A DNA stretch of 64,000 nucleotides from Nemertoderma westbladi (taxonomy: Eukaryota > Xenacoelomorpha > Nemertodermatida > Nemertodermatidae), in assembly GCA_032718475.1 (NCBI GenBank), contig JAUCBJ010007860.1, positions 62,001 to 126,000 on the forward strand, written 5' to 3'. The position numbers and the translations under genes are program-made. The notes under the pieces are model-generated. The model was not told the origin of the DNA and ran no database searches. It saw nothing but the letters and a program-made list of their open reading frames with translations. Positions 33,503 through 43,973 of this stretch are shown piece by piece. Every line of letters begins with the position of its first letter. Position 1 is the first letter of the stretch.

Positions 33503-33995
33503 GATTAATTATGGCAGTAGTATTACCGGTACACTTATATATGGGAGTCCCTGTTGGGTTCTAATTGCAGAGGATACCAAATCTCTGGATGGCACTTTCA
33601 TAAGAATGCTGCGCCGGGTTTATTGTGTCAACTACAATGAACACATCTCCATTGACATTGAAGGTGTTCAATTAGTCTTCTCCCCTAGCTTGACACTTGA
33701 ATGGAACCGCCTCCGTTTGCAGGACATTGCTTTCGCCGTGAGGACCAGCCAGTGCATAATCTTGTACTTTGGCAGCCTCATGGAGTGAATAAGCATGGTG
33801 GACAGCCCATGACTTTCTTGAGACGCATCTTAAAGGACACTGGCCTTGAAGATGCGGATGATCTAGCAAATGTCATGGGTGATCGGGAGTTGTGGCGGCG
33901 CAATTTTGTCGACAAGCCGGCACAGCATTCTTATATATGTAATACATACATAATGCAGCTGCAATGCAGCATGCCGATCGTAGTAGTAGTAGTCA
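33503..33995 (+). pseudogene. LINE copy 1, 3' end
   Basis: Runs parallel to 39045-39515 of LINE copy 2: GGGAGTCC, CTCTGGATGGCAC, AGAATGCTGC, GAGGACCAGCCAGTGCATAA, TTGTGGCGGCGCAATTTTGT. It encodes pieces of the post-RT C-terminal region in broken frames and ends in a GTA/TAG repeat tail. Confidence 0.82.
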
Positions 33996-34209
33996 TCTAA
34001 CCCACTCGAATTTTTATTGGACACGTTTTTAATGCTTCTCTGGAGTTCGGGAGGTGTAAGTAAATGACAAGTGGTCTTGGCATATATATTTTTCTTGTAG
34101 GACTGGGCTCAATGTTTGGTGGTTGCCCATGCCATGCACAATGCACATGTCCATGCAAGAAGTGATGTTTTAATTTCAGGTATGCAGGGATTAACATACC
34201 TTTTATTCA

Positions 34210-34880
34210 GCAGGGATTATTCAGGTCTATCAGCTTGTTTGCGCCCTTTCGCATAACTTTTTAATCCAAATATCTCATTTACTGTTTGCCATGTAAGTCT
34301 TGACTGTTGATTTGTTTGAGCAGTTGCAATTGATTCAATTTTGTCGTGTATGTTCTTCGTCCGGCTGCTTTTGAAAACGACTTTGACATTTTTTTTAGCT
34401 TTCCTAACCATGTTTAAGTTTTCGGTGTACAAAGGGTCATAATTGTCACATATTTGTGATTGGCTGATTACAAGTAGTCTTTTTCAATATTCCGGAAGAA
34501 AGTATAGATGGATTGGTCTTTATTCATTGACTGGAGTACGTTAAAGAGGTTTTTAACTTCTTCTGTATTTGCATTATAAAATATCAGCTTCATATGCCGC
34601 GAATTATCAGAACTAAGTTTTTCCCAGTCATAGTTGATTCGCTTGCTTGTCCTGGGTTTGCTGGCTCTCAAACCTCATTAGGCCTCTGCACTCATGATTC
34701 TGTGGTCTGAACTGAACCAATTAGGTTTAACGGCCTGTATGCCTCACATTTTTTGTTCATAAGGATGTAATCCAGCTGTGCTTTGATTCCATTAGGGTAT
34801 TCATTATGGTTCCATTTAGGTCCACATGTGGTGTTTGTTGGTATCCATACACACACATCCTTCCGTTAAGTCTAAGAGTA
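34210..34880 (-). pseudogene. LINE endonuclease/linker relic on the minus strand
   Basis: Read on the minus strand: PTNTTCGPKWNHNEYPNGIK, QLDYILMNKK, then FSSDHRIMSAE, the C-terminal end of an AP-type endonuclease, followed by RINYDWEKL and further on LTWQTVNEIFGL, typical of the linker before a LINE reverse transcriptase. Several stops and shifts. It is a third, separate LINE lineage in this intron. Confidence 0.68.
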
Positions 34881-35508
34881 AGCGTCCATTTCTGTTCACA
34901 TTTTGAGATTCGTTGTTGAACTGCCGGAACCATGTTATTATTAATATGAAACAAGCATATGTAAAAGCAATGGGCTTCCGATACAGTAGCAGAAGAGGGA
35001 GAAAAATCGAAAAGTTGCTATAAGTGACGAATAAGTTGCTATAAGTGTACACCTGTAAGTATCCAGACAATGTGGAATTCGGATTGGAACGTCTAGTTGC
35101 TGATTGATCGATCACAGCTCGCCTCGCCAGTAGTGATTGGTCGGAGTTAATGGTTGGCCAACCAGATACGTTTTCATCATACAGGCCCGTAGCCAGTGGT
35201 GTTCGTTGGTTCGAACGATCCGCCCGGACCCGGAGCTGACTAATCATAAATAAGCAAGGTTCTATATCACTAATAGATACCCCTTTCTTACAATAATGAT
35301 GTACATCGCTGTGTTACAATATGTAAAATTATCGGCGTTCTGAAGTTTTAATTATTCACTTTATACTACTACTACTACTACTAGATCGAGCGAGCCCGGA
35401 CAATAAATCCTCTTTAATCGTTTATATAATCTTAATCAAATTCATAATCGGTGTTATTCTTCACCATGTCTAAATCTCATCTCCTTTTTATCAAAATGTT
35501 TGGCTCAG
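34881..35508. other. 3' part of convertase intron 2
   Basis: No element or gene recognised. It ends in the acceptor GGCTCAG (35502-35508). Confidence 0.5.
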
Positions 35509-35789
35509 GTGACAACAGCCATGGAACAAAATGCGCAGGTGAGATCGCCATGGTAGCGAACAATGGAATGTGTGGGGTCGGCGTCGCCTATAATTGTAAA
35601 GTCGGTGGAATCCGAATGTTAGATGGACCGGTAACAGATGAGATAGAGGCTACCGCTCTCCACTTCAACTACTCACATATTGACATATATTCGGCTTGTT
35701 GGGGTCCAAGTGATGATGGAAAGACGATGGCGAAACCAAAGTTATTGGCAGCTCAAGCCCTGGAATATGGCACTAAAAATGGAAGAAAC
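35509..35789 (+). CDS. PCSK1: Convertase exon 3: His of the triad
   Basis: Joins exon 2 in phase (G|GT gives Gly) to read [18 protein letters not shown], which holds the catalytic His. It continues with the family-typical [20 protein letters not shown] and [16 protein letters not shown]. It ends at NGRN in phase 0 before donor GTTAGT (35790). 281 bp. Confidence 0.95.
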
Positions 35790-36415
35790 GTTAGTGATAA
35801 ATGATAAACATCGTATTGATTGATACAATGCAAAAGTGATGTATGTTTGTAAAAGGGAACTATTCGGCGGTTATGATCCAACTTGTATATTTTTGTAAAC
35901 CTACCTCGCTGCGCTCGCTCTGTACATAAATACACTCAGGTCATAACGCTGAAAAGTGAAGTAAATAGTTATTGTTTGTACAGTGATTTTTAATTCAGGA
36001 AATGAATTGAAAATTAAATTAAATTAAATTATTAAATATCAATAACTTTTTGAACAATGTTGTGATTTTGCACATTTAAATAGCCACTTTTAAGCAATAT
36101 AATACTTTGATAAAATGCATTACCAGAATTAATACAAAACTAATGATTTTACATTACATGTATAACAGTGGCAACCCCTCTGGAATATATGTATACAGTA
36201 GGAAACGCGTTAAATACTCAAAACATCGCCCCTCTTTATGCCTCTCATTAGTCTCATTTCACCCCCTAGAATCTTGCCGGGTGGGTGGGGACAATTTTCC
36301 CCTGCCCACCGCTCTGCTTCTCATCCGCCTATGCATATTCTATAACATATTGATAATGTAAGAATAGCTAGGTACTAGTAGCTATCCTTGTAGATTTCTA
36401 GTATACAGTTCAGGT

Positions 36416-36480
36416 GGTCCAGGTGGTTAGAGCGTCAGTCAAGTCGTGATTTCGAATCCAAAACAGCCCAGTTTTCCTTA
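36416..36480 (+). repeat. tRNA-like SINE relic
   Basis: An A-box-like TGGTTAGAGCG (36424-36434) and a B-box-like GATTTCGAATCC (36448-36459) at tRNA spacing. No acceptor stem or complete cloverleaf can be drawn, so it is a tRNA-derived repeat rather than a tRNA gene. Confidence 0.5.
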
Positions 36481-36565
36481 ACTTGAATCTAAGGAACTAC
36501 AGTCGCTTTAGCCCAACCAGATGTAATGTATTTTCTGATGACACGGACCCCCCCCCCCCCCCCCC

Positions 36566-37333
36566 AAATTTTTCTACAAATCTTTATAATATTGCTTGAA
36601 ATTTGAAACACAACTAGTTCCACCCACCGTGGTTGACCCCATGAAGCTGTAATTTTCGATTTTGCCTTTAAATTCTTTTTATAAGCGTTTTAAAATAAGT
36701 GTCTTTTGCGAAATCGCAATACCGTATCGTGGGCATTCTTCACATTAGTCGTAATTGTTTTATATCATTAAAAAGCTTGTGTTGCAAGGATTCCAAATAT
36801 GTAACAATACCTGAATTTCGTTGAGAAACAGCTGAGATATAGGCGTTCAAAGATTGTAAGAAGTATTGTTCGCTGAAAGCCATTTACTCTATTTAATAAA
36901 TACACGATGTTCTGGAACATTTTGTTTAAGTATGAATAGCTACGCAATAGATATATTGAATAGGAATTGCGCGGTTGCCAACCAACTCATAAAATAAATA
37001 AGACATTCTAGAATTTCGTGTATTTATCAAATAGAATGAATAGCCTACCCCGAATGATTGTTCTTGCAATCTTTAAACGCCTATTATTCAGCTGTTTCTC
37101 AATGAAATTCAGATATTTTTACATATTTCGAATCCTTGCAACGCAAGCTTTCCAATATTATGAAAAATTACGACTAATGTGAAGAATGGCCACGATGCGC
37201 AGTGTGGGCGCTTATAAAAAAAATTTTAAAGTAAAAATCGAAAAAATTCCGACTTCATGGGGTCATCGATGGTGAGTGGAACTAGTTGTGTTTCAAATTT
37301 CAAGCAATATGATAATGATTTGTAGAAAAATCT
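36566..37333. repeat. Foldback element: long imperfect inverted repeat
   Basis: Left arm about 36566-36930 and right arm about 36992-37333, separated by about 61 bp. Both arms read, in opposite directions, TTTCTACAAATC, ATATTGCTTGAAATTTGAAA, CACAACTAGTTCCAC, GACCCCATGAAG, CTTCACATTAGTCGTAA, GAGAAACAGCTGA and AAATACACGA. An 18-C run (36548-36565) abuts the left arm. A partial further copy of the arm follows at about 37400-37470. No ORF. Confidence 0.8.
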
Positions 37334-37399
37334 GGACTCATGAACATCGTGAACATGTACATACAAGCAAGTTTCGAGCGCCCGTATCTCAAAATTTAA

Positions 37400-37711
37400 C
37401 TTTTCCTCAACGAAATCCAGATATTGTTACAGATTAGGAATCCTTGCAGCGTTACTTATTCAAATATACCAATAAACCACTACAAGGTTGAAAAATAATC
37501 GACTGGAGACACCTTGATAGTTGAGACCATTGCTCTTACGCAACGAGGACCATCCAATCATGATATTGTGCTTTGGCTGCCGCGTGGTGAGAGTAAGCAT
37601 GGAGGGCAGAGAAACCATGACATGCTTGTTTAGTTACGAATATTAAAGTACACTGACCTTGATAATCTCGCGACATAGGGAATCCTTAGCATATCAGCAT
37701 CTAACTTGATG
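37400..37711 (+). other. Fragments: foldback arm piece and LINE 3'-end piece
   Basis: About 37400-37470 resembles part of the neighbouring foldback arm (CTCAACGAAATCCAGATATT, GGAATCCTTGCAGCG). About 37550-37690 is a diverged copy of the LINE 3' end (AATCATGATATTGTGCTTTG then GAGAGTAAGCATGGAGGGCA). This points to nested or tandem LINE insertions before copy 2. Confidence 0.55.
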
Positions 37712-39515
37712 CCATCAATGATGCTGATGACAGCAGCAATCATCCCAGGCATGGAAATCGATCAACTTGCTTACTGGGCGGAAAAGCCAACCAACCACCA
37801 AGTTTAAGGCTGAATCACCAGCCGCTCGCCTCAATGGTTGGAAGGCCCACTTTGAAAAGCTCCTCAATAATGACAGGGTATTGCCTGATAACATTATAGA
37901 AGTAAAAGTCCCAGATATTCCCATTGTTGATATCTTCTTTGCAGAAGTGAAGGCTGCTTCAAAGAGCATTAAGAGCAATCGTGCCAGTGGAGTAGATGGT
38001 GTTCCCCCTGAGGTCTTTAAAATACCTGAGTGTTTAAAGCTCATCTATCCCATCATAGTAGACATGTACCGAACAACAAGAGTCCCACAAGAAATGAAAA
38101 CAAATAAGTTGGTGCCAGTTCCCAAGAAGGGCAACCTAACACTCTATGGTTCTTTCCGGGGAATCTCATTGATCTCGATTGCTGCAAAGCTATACAATAG
38201 AATTATATTAAATCGCATCAGGGATCCCATTGAGAGACTGCTCCGTGGAAATCAGAATGGGTTCCGTAAAGGTCGTGGGACCATGGAGCCCATTTTGGCA
38301 CTTAGAAGGATAATTGAAGAGTTATCAAAAAAGAAAGACAGGCATCTGGCTGTTATCTTTGTTGACTTCTTCAAGGTCTTTGATTCAGTCTCTCGCTCAC
38401 GTATGTTCAGCATACTTTCATTATATGGGATTCCTGATGAAATTATTGCAGCAATCAGATCAGTATACGATGGTTCAACAACATTTGTGTCTACTGTTGA
38501 CGGTGACACAGAACCATTTGAAGTGTTATGGGGCGTCCTCCAGGGAGACATATTTGCGCCATTCTTGTTCATAATTGTGGTTGACTATGTTCTACGCATG
38601 TCCTTAGATCATCATAATGATGATGGGGTGATCATATCTCCACCTACTGGCTCCAGAAGTCGAGGAAATCCTGCCAAATACCTATCTGATCTAGACTTTG
38701 CTGATGACTTAGGAGTACTCTCTAAATCACTAGAGGGAGCCCAACGGCTCCTCAGCTCATTAGAACATGCTTCTTCTAGTGTTGGTCTTTTTATTAACTC
38801 CAGAAAGACCAAAATTTTGACAGTTAACTTTGAAAGTCCTCAGCAAGTCTCTGATCGGATGAGCATAAGCTCAAAGATGGTATGCTTGAGCATGTGGACG
38901 ACTTCTGTTACCTGGGATGATGGCTCCGGAAGTTAGGTGAGGACCTTCGAATGCGTAAGGGAAAGGCATGGGCAGCCTTGAATAGGCTTTCCAGGATTTG
39001 GAAGTCACCGATAATTAATCGGAAACTTAAGGTCCGATTATTTAGGGCAGCAGTAGTTCCAGTACTCCTCTAGGGGAGTCCATGCTGGGCTCTAACTGCT
39101 GAGGACACCAAATCTCTGGATGGCACATTCACAAGAATGCTACACCGGGTTCATTGTGTCAAGTACAATGCACACATCTCCAACCAGACACTATATAACA
39201 TTGGAGGTGTCTCATTGGTTCCCCCAAGCTTGACACTAGAACAAAATCGCCTCATTGCAGTACATTGCTTTCGCCGTGAGGACCAGCCAGTGCATAATCT
39301 GGTACTTTGGCAGCCTCATGGAGTGAATAGAATAAGCATGGTGGACAGACCATGACTTTCTTGAGACGCATCTTAAAGGACACTTGCCTTGAAGATGCGG
39401 ATGATCTAGCAAATGTCATGGGTGATAGGGAGTTGTGGCGGCGCAATTTTGTCGACAAGCCGGAACAGCATTCTTAAAAATGCAGCTGCAATGCAGCATG
39501 CCGATCCTAATAGTA
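37712..39515 (+). mobile_element. LINE copy 2, 5'-truncated, reverse transcriptase largely open
   Basis: A 390-codon reverse-transcriptase frame (37767-38936) shows SNRASGVDGVPPEVFK, GSFRGISLISIAAKLYNRI, GNQNGFRKGRG, VIFVDFFKVFDSV, GVLQGDIFAPFLFIIVVDYV and LDFADDLGVL (FADD catalytic pair, about 38697-38710). The frame then shifts near 38900 and the C-terminal part (38930-39460) is broken. The endonuclease half is missing. The 3' end, GCAGCATGCCGATCCTAATA (near 39500), matches copy 1. Not autonomous. I would not assign a clade more precisely than APE-type LINE. Confidence 0.88.
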
Positions 39516-39874
39516 GTATCTAACTTGAACATTTAAAAATGATGAGAAAATTTAATTTGATAATTGTAGATAATTTCGGCCAGATAGGGCTTCCAAAAGT
39601 ATAATCAAAGTTTTTAAACTTTAACTCACAATGTCCATCCAATTAACCGGTATTAAAATTGCATGGTAAGGTTTAATGACTGTAAAAAACCTTACCGGTA
39701 GGTGTGTTAGTACCAAAGTATGTATAAAACTAAAAATCAACAAAACCTAGACGTTGCATACAATCTGTGATCAGCTGACGGCAGCCAGCTGATCGGCAGG
39801 TTTCGCCCCGCAGTTGAAGGCATTCTCAGGAGGCCAAGTCAGGAAACGTAGAGAGAAATTCACAAAGTGATACG
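39516..39874. other. Convertase intron 3, unannotated stretch
   Basis: AT-rich, no ORF or named repeat. Contains the short palindrome GATCAGCTGAC...CAGCTGATC (about 39770-39797). Confidence 0.4.
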
Positions 39875-40131
39875 GATACCACATTTTTTGAAACCAGCAT
39901 GTTCATTTTCATAATATTTTTCGACCACTTTTTGTATTTTCATTTTCTATTTCTGATAATTGGAAAATATATAAAAAATATTAAAAAAGTGGGGAAATAT
40001 ATAAAAAATAATAAAAAAGTGGGGAAATATTATGAAATCATAAAACTGGTCGAAATTTATGAAGCTTATGAAATTACCTTTCATATAAATCAAAAATTGC
40101 AAAAAACGGTTGAGAAATGGCGGAGGAGTAG
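39875..40131. repeat. 257-bp AT-rich repeat, inverted copy of the Element 2 target
   Basis: Reverse complement of 61459-61715 without length change: begins GATACCACATTTTTTGAAAC and ends CGGAGGAGTAG. Contains a short tandem AAATATATAAAAAATA/AAAAAAGTGGGG motif twice. The continuous sequence through GGAGGAGTAGTATTTTTCG shows the site before Element 2 inserted in the other copy. Confidence 0.9.
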
Positions 40132-40484
40132 TATTTTTCGATGAAGTTAAAATGAAGAGAATAAGTTGAAATGAAGAGAGAAGTCTGTAACCACTGCCAC
40201 TGCCACTGCCACTGGTAAGCAGCACCAATCACGTTTTTGGTTGCTGATAACGGGCTTGCATGTTTGAATGTAATACATTTCCAGCTATTACAAGTTATTC
40301 CAGCTTATCTGGATTGTGCAATTGCTTTGAAATGTTTAAACAATTCACGCCAGTCAGTCAGCCAACGTGTATTGGGCACGCCGCGGTGCGTCATGATGTG
40401 GTTGTGCACAGTCTTACCCTGTTAGCTCCAATTTTTTTCATTGGTCTGAAACATAATATCTGTGAATACATTTTTCTGCTGTAG

Positions 40485-40662
40485 GGTAAGGGATCCATTT
40501 ACGTTTGGGCCAGCGGTAATGGCGGTATCTCTGATGACGACTGCAACGCAGACGGTTACGTATCCAGCCCATACACGGTTTCTGTTGGGTCAGTGACATG
40601 GACTGGTGAAGCTGCCTACTACGATGAACGGTGTGCCTCCACCATGGCTGTCGCTTATACTG
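40485..40662 (+). CDS. PCSK1: Convertase exon 4: oxyanion Asn
   Basis: Follows acceptor TTTCTGCTGTAG. Encodes GKGSIYVWASGNGGISDDDC with the oxyanion-hole Asn (PC2 has Asp here, so PC2 is excluded), then DGYVSSPYTVSVGSV and CASTMAVAYTG. Ends in phase 1 before donor GTTGGT. The next intron is only 170 bp (40663-40832). Confidence 0.95.
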
Positions 40663-40832
40663 GTTGGTAGTATTTTACGGTCGATAATTGATTGTTTTAA
40701 TGTCTTAATTCTTGCACTTAGAAATTAGAAATTAGAAATAGACAGGCCTTATAAATTTGAATTTAAAATTATGTTCTAAAATTTTAAAATTTTTAATTAT
40801 TTTTTAAATTTTTAAAATTATTATCCCGTTAG

Positions 40833-42088
40833 GCAGTGAACACGAAAAGGAAGATTTTGAAGGTAAACTGACGCCAGATCATAAACTAGTTACCACTGAT
40901 CTCAACCATAGATGTGTGAAACATTTCCGAGGAACGAGTTCTGCGGCCCCATTGGCCGCCGGAATATTCGCCTTGGTTTTGGAGGCCAATCCCGAACTGA
41001 CATGGCGCGACCTTCAGCATATAATTGCCAGGGGCAGCCACATCCCCAACCCGCAGGAGGACGGCTGGTATGTAAATGGCGGTGGGCGCCATCTTAACCG
41101 CGGATTTGGATTTGGGGTACTCAATGCCGGGAAGATGGTTGAACTGGCCTTGTCATGGAAACCAGTAGGCCGTCGACATGTCTGTAAGATAAGGTACAGC
41201 GGAGGTGCGATTAAGTTTGGTCCGGGTTCACAATCGATCAACCTCATTACGACCGGATGTCGGAAGCTACCCAGTCGGATCTCCAACCTGGAGCACGTGC
41301 AGACTGTAGTCTCGTTCCAACACCAGCGCAGAGGTTCTGTATCCATCACACTCACCTCCCCCCAAGGAACCACATCCCAGATGTTATCGAGGCGGAGGCT
41401 GGATGACTCTGCCGAACGAGTCGATAGTTTCCCCTTCATGACGATCCATCACTGGGACGAGAATCCCGTGGGTGTGTGGAAGTTGTTGCTCTCAGGCGGG
41501 AAGGGGGGCGGAACCCTGTACAACTACACCCTAGTGCTATCCGGAACATCGTCGGATCCGGAGAGCGAATCCCGGGACACTCCCGAATCGATTTACCAGA
41601 TGTACGAGGACGAGATTGGCGAACCGAAGAACGTCGAGTTCAAGGGGGTCGTGGTCGATCCCGGCACTTTGGCTGACCCCGTTGAGATGCAGAGTAAGGC
41701 TGTCAACAGAAAGGTTGAAGGTTCGTTTAAATCTCAGAAAGAGTCAGAGTTAAAGTCTCGGAAAGAGAAGGAATCTCGTAAAGACGCTGAGTTGAAATCT
41801 TTGGGTAATCTGGATTATCAGAAACAGAGAGAGGCGGAGTTGGATTCTAGTAAAGTGGTTGTAGAATTGGAATCTAAAAAAGAGGCAGAGATGAAATCTC
41901 GGATAGCGTTGGAATCCAAAAAGGAGACGGATTTGGAATCCCAGGAAAAGGGCAAAGGATATCGGCAACGACGATTATTTCGAGATACAAATAAATTATC
42001 GAATGTTAAATTGCGTCATTTAAAAGCCAATAGGTGGGCATTAACTCCACGACAAGTGATGGATATACAAAGATTATTGAATAAATAA
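40833..42088 (+). CDS. PCSK1: Convertase last exon: catalytic Ser, P domain and charged tail
   Basis: Follows acceptor CCCGTTAG and restores phase (G|GC, Gly). Encodes FRGTSSAAPLAAGIFALVLE with the catalytic Ser, then LTWRDLQHII. The P domain follows with LEHVQTVVSFQHQRRGSV, DENPVGVWKLLLSG and YTLVLSGTSSDPE, closest to PC1/3 as I know it. After it comes a Lys/Glu/Ser-rich stretch of imperfect repeats (ESKKEAEMKSR, ESKKETDLESQ), a furin-like RQRR|L, and a basic amphipathic end PRQVMDIQRLLNK. There is no transmembrane or Cys-rich segment, which fits the granule-sorted PC1/3 type. Joined exons give roughly 770 aa beyond the signal peptide (human PC1/3: 753). TAA stop at 42086-42088. Confidence 0.95.
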
Positions 42089-42220
42089 TATTAAAAATTT
42101 TAATTATTGTATTCTTCCTGATTCAACAACTTTCTCGATATTGGTTCAGTTTGGCCGTAATCACAGGAAATACAAACCAACTGAACCATACATGTACGTT
42201 TCCGGACCGTATGAAAACAG

Positions 42221-42226
42221 AATAAA
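42221..42226 (+). promoter_or_regulatory. Polyadenylation signal of the convertase gene
   Basis: AATAAA 133 bp past the stop codon; the only canonical hexamer between the stop and Element 2 at a suitable distance. Confidence 0.6.
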
Positions 42227-42637
42227 TCTGAACTTTCTGAACAATTAAGGAAAAAAGAAATTAAATTCCCCTCCCTCGGAAGAAATTTCATATAAACTAT
42301 TAAATGTCAAAATTTCAAATCTGAAAACCGCTTAGAGAGATCTCTTTTAGTTCTCTAGTTATCGTGGAATATGTCTGTCAAAATGTAAGACAGACAAACA
42401 ACCGACCGACGTAGGCCTACAGACTAGATTCCACTAAATGTTAAAACTGACATCGGAAAAGAAATCAGCGACCCCGAAAACCCATTAAATATAATTTTAG
42501 CTCGGTGGTGTGCTTTCTTCCTGTCAGACAAATTAACCAACCAGACCCCATGCGTTAGTTTTGACTTTGAGCGAGCAGGATTGAACATTTAAGGCAATTA
42601 TCTCTGTATGACATTCTTTCAATCGAAAAATACTACT
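42227..42637. other. 3' flank of the convertase gene up to Element 2
   Basis: No gene. The last bases are AATCGAAAAATACTACT; CTACT at 42633-42637 is the left copy of the Element 2 target duplication, and CGAAAAATACTACT belongs to the 257-bp repeat interrupted by the element. Confidence 0.7.
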
Positions 42638-43895
42638 TGTTCGCGCTTTTGAAGACCTTTAGCAGTTTAACCTGCCAAAATTTATATGTCTTTTAGTTAA
42701 TTAAAACCACTTTAGCATATGACAATATTTTATGCTAATACGCAAAACATTAGCCGAAGGCAGCCCATGCGCGATCATTCACCCGATGGATCTACACCCG
42801 GGAGGCTGAATTCGGATGCTTAAATTGTATTATTGCAGTGTAAGGTTGCAGTGTATACCTACTGTATTATTCGATAGATCGTTAATAATTAATCTCTGAC
42901 ATATATTATTGGCTTTCGGGAAATATTAACAGTTCCTTTAGGACGTGGCGCTTTATCTATTTAAACAGAACTAAGACTTATACTAAAACGCAACGATACT
43001 GCTTATGATTAAAGTATAAAGCGTATTCTTTAGGAAATACTTTGTTACCAATCACAATCATACACACTATTCTGCCGACCGTCAGTATATTTGATCATAC
43101 ATAAAGAGAGCAGCAATTGACTCACGTAGGGTCTGCTAAATAACATTGGATTCAATACACACCACATTAATATAAATCGCAATTGTTATGTATAGCCGGT
43201 CTCTCTAACCTGTAGTGTTATCAAGAAAATTGGGAATTTGGGTGATTTATCCGTATTATCCAAAGAGCAATATTTCCATCAACAAATAGGTACAATTAAT
43301 AACTGACAGTAAATAACAGTACAAACAATATGATTAATGCAGTTAAATTAAGTAAGTATGTTAAGATGCGTTAAAATTCGATTGATTAATTAGATTCGAT
43401 TCGGTAACAGTTTATACTTTCGATAATTTAAGCAGTTTTACTAGAGTTCTTCCCAAAAGGCCGGTGTTTCTGGCTTAGACAGCAATAACAACAAAGTATC
43501 AAGTAAAAACAGTAAGACTGAACACTCTCCTTATGATCGGCTGAAAAGCTACACGTCGACAGGAAAAATCGCTCTGATTGGCTCAAGCCAAACAAAGAAC
43601 CATGCGTCCAATGGCTGTTTCCATGTCAGCAACCAGCTGTTAGATGTCGTAATATGAATCATCACGGCTAAGCTGTGAAAGGTAGTTGGTGCATTACAGG
43701 TTTTTTGCCTTACCATGTCCGCCAAAACACGTATATAGCAGAATGATTTTTATGTCCGTTAAAACACCTGTAAAGGTACCTTGCGGGCGAGGGGAATATA
43801 TATACAGTTAGAGAACCCTTTTAGAGTATTCCAGCGCCTGGGGGGAACTGGCCAGCAAAGGCAAACGTATCAGTTATCCCACAAAAGCTTTTACA
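42638..43895 (-). repeat. Element 2 3' LTR (left end)
   Basis: 1,258 bp. It differs from the other LTR only at 42902 (T versus G at 60465) and 43023 (G versus A at 60586). On the minus strand it is preceded by a purine-rich GGGAGCGG, a possible polypurine tract. Confidence 0.95.
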
Positions 43896-43973
43896 CCGCT
43901 CCCAGAAAATGGGATTTAAGTCTATAAAATATACAAAATCACAGTTTCTAAAATATAAAAATACTCTAAACAG

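Larger units (their letters stand above)
29230..33995 (+). mobile_element. Decayed non-LTR retrotransposon (LINE copy 1), interrupted by two insertions
   Basis: A LINE in sense with the host gene. It carries a 5' region (29230-29530), an AP-type endonuclease (29529-30556), a reverse transcriptase with many stops (about 30760-31745) and a 3' end (33503-33995) finishing in GTAGTAGTAGTCATCTAA, a short repeat tail. It is split by a piggyBac-type MITE (31757-33180) and by an insertion of about 300 bp (about 33199-33510). Alignment to LINE copy 2 (37712-39515) shows both breaks: the paralogue runs straight through AAACTTAAGGTCCGATTA and on to GGCAGCAGTAG. Confidence 0.88.

Noticed and set aside
36416-36480. 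Functional tRNA gene
   Set aside because: Only A- and B-box-like motifs; no acceptor stem, anticodon arm or terminator. Kept as a SINE relic.
39899-40144. Hydrophobic/Lys-rich ORF (and its mirror at 61437-61691)
   Set aside because: Translation of an AT-rich repeat present in two inverted copies; composition alone explains it.
40485-40662. PC2 or PC7 identity for the convertase
   Set aside because: The oxyanion residue is Asn, not the Asp typical of PC2. The tail lacks the transmembrane segment of PC7, and the prodomain and P domain look closest to PC1/3.
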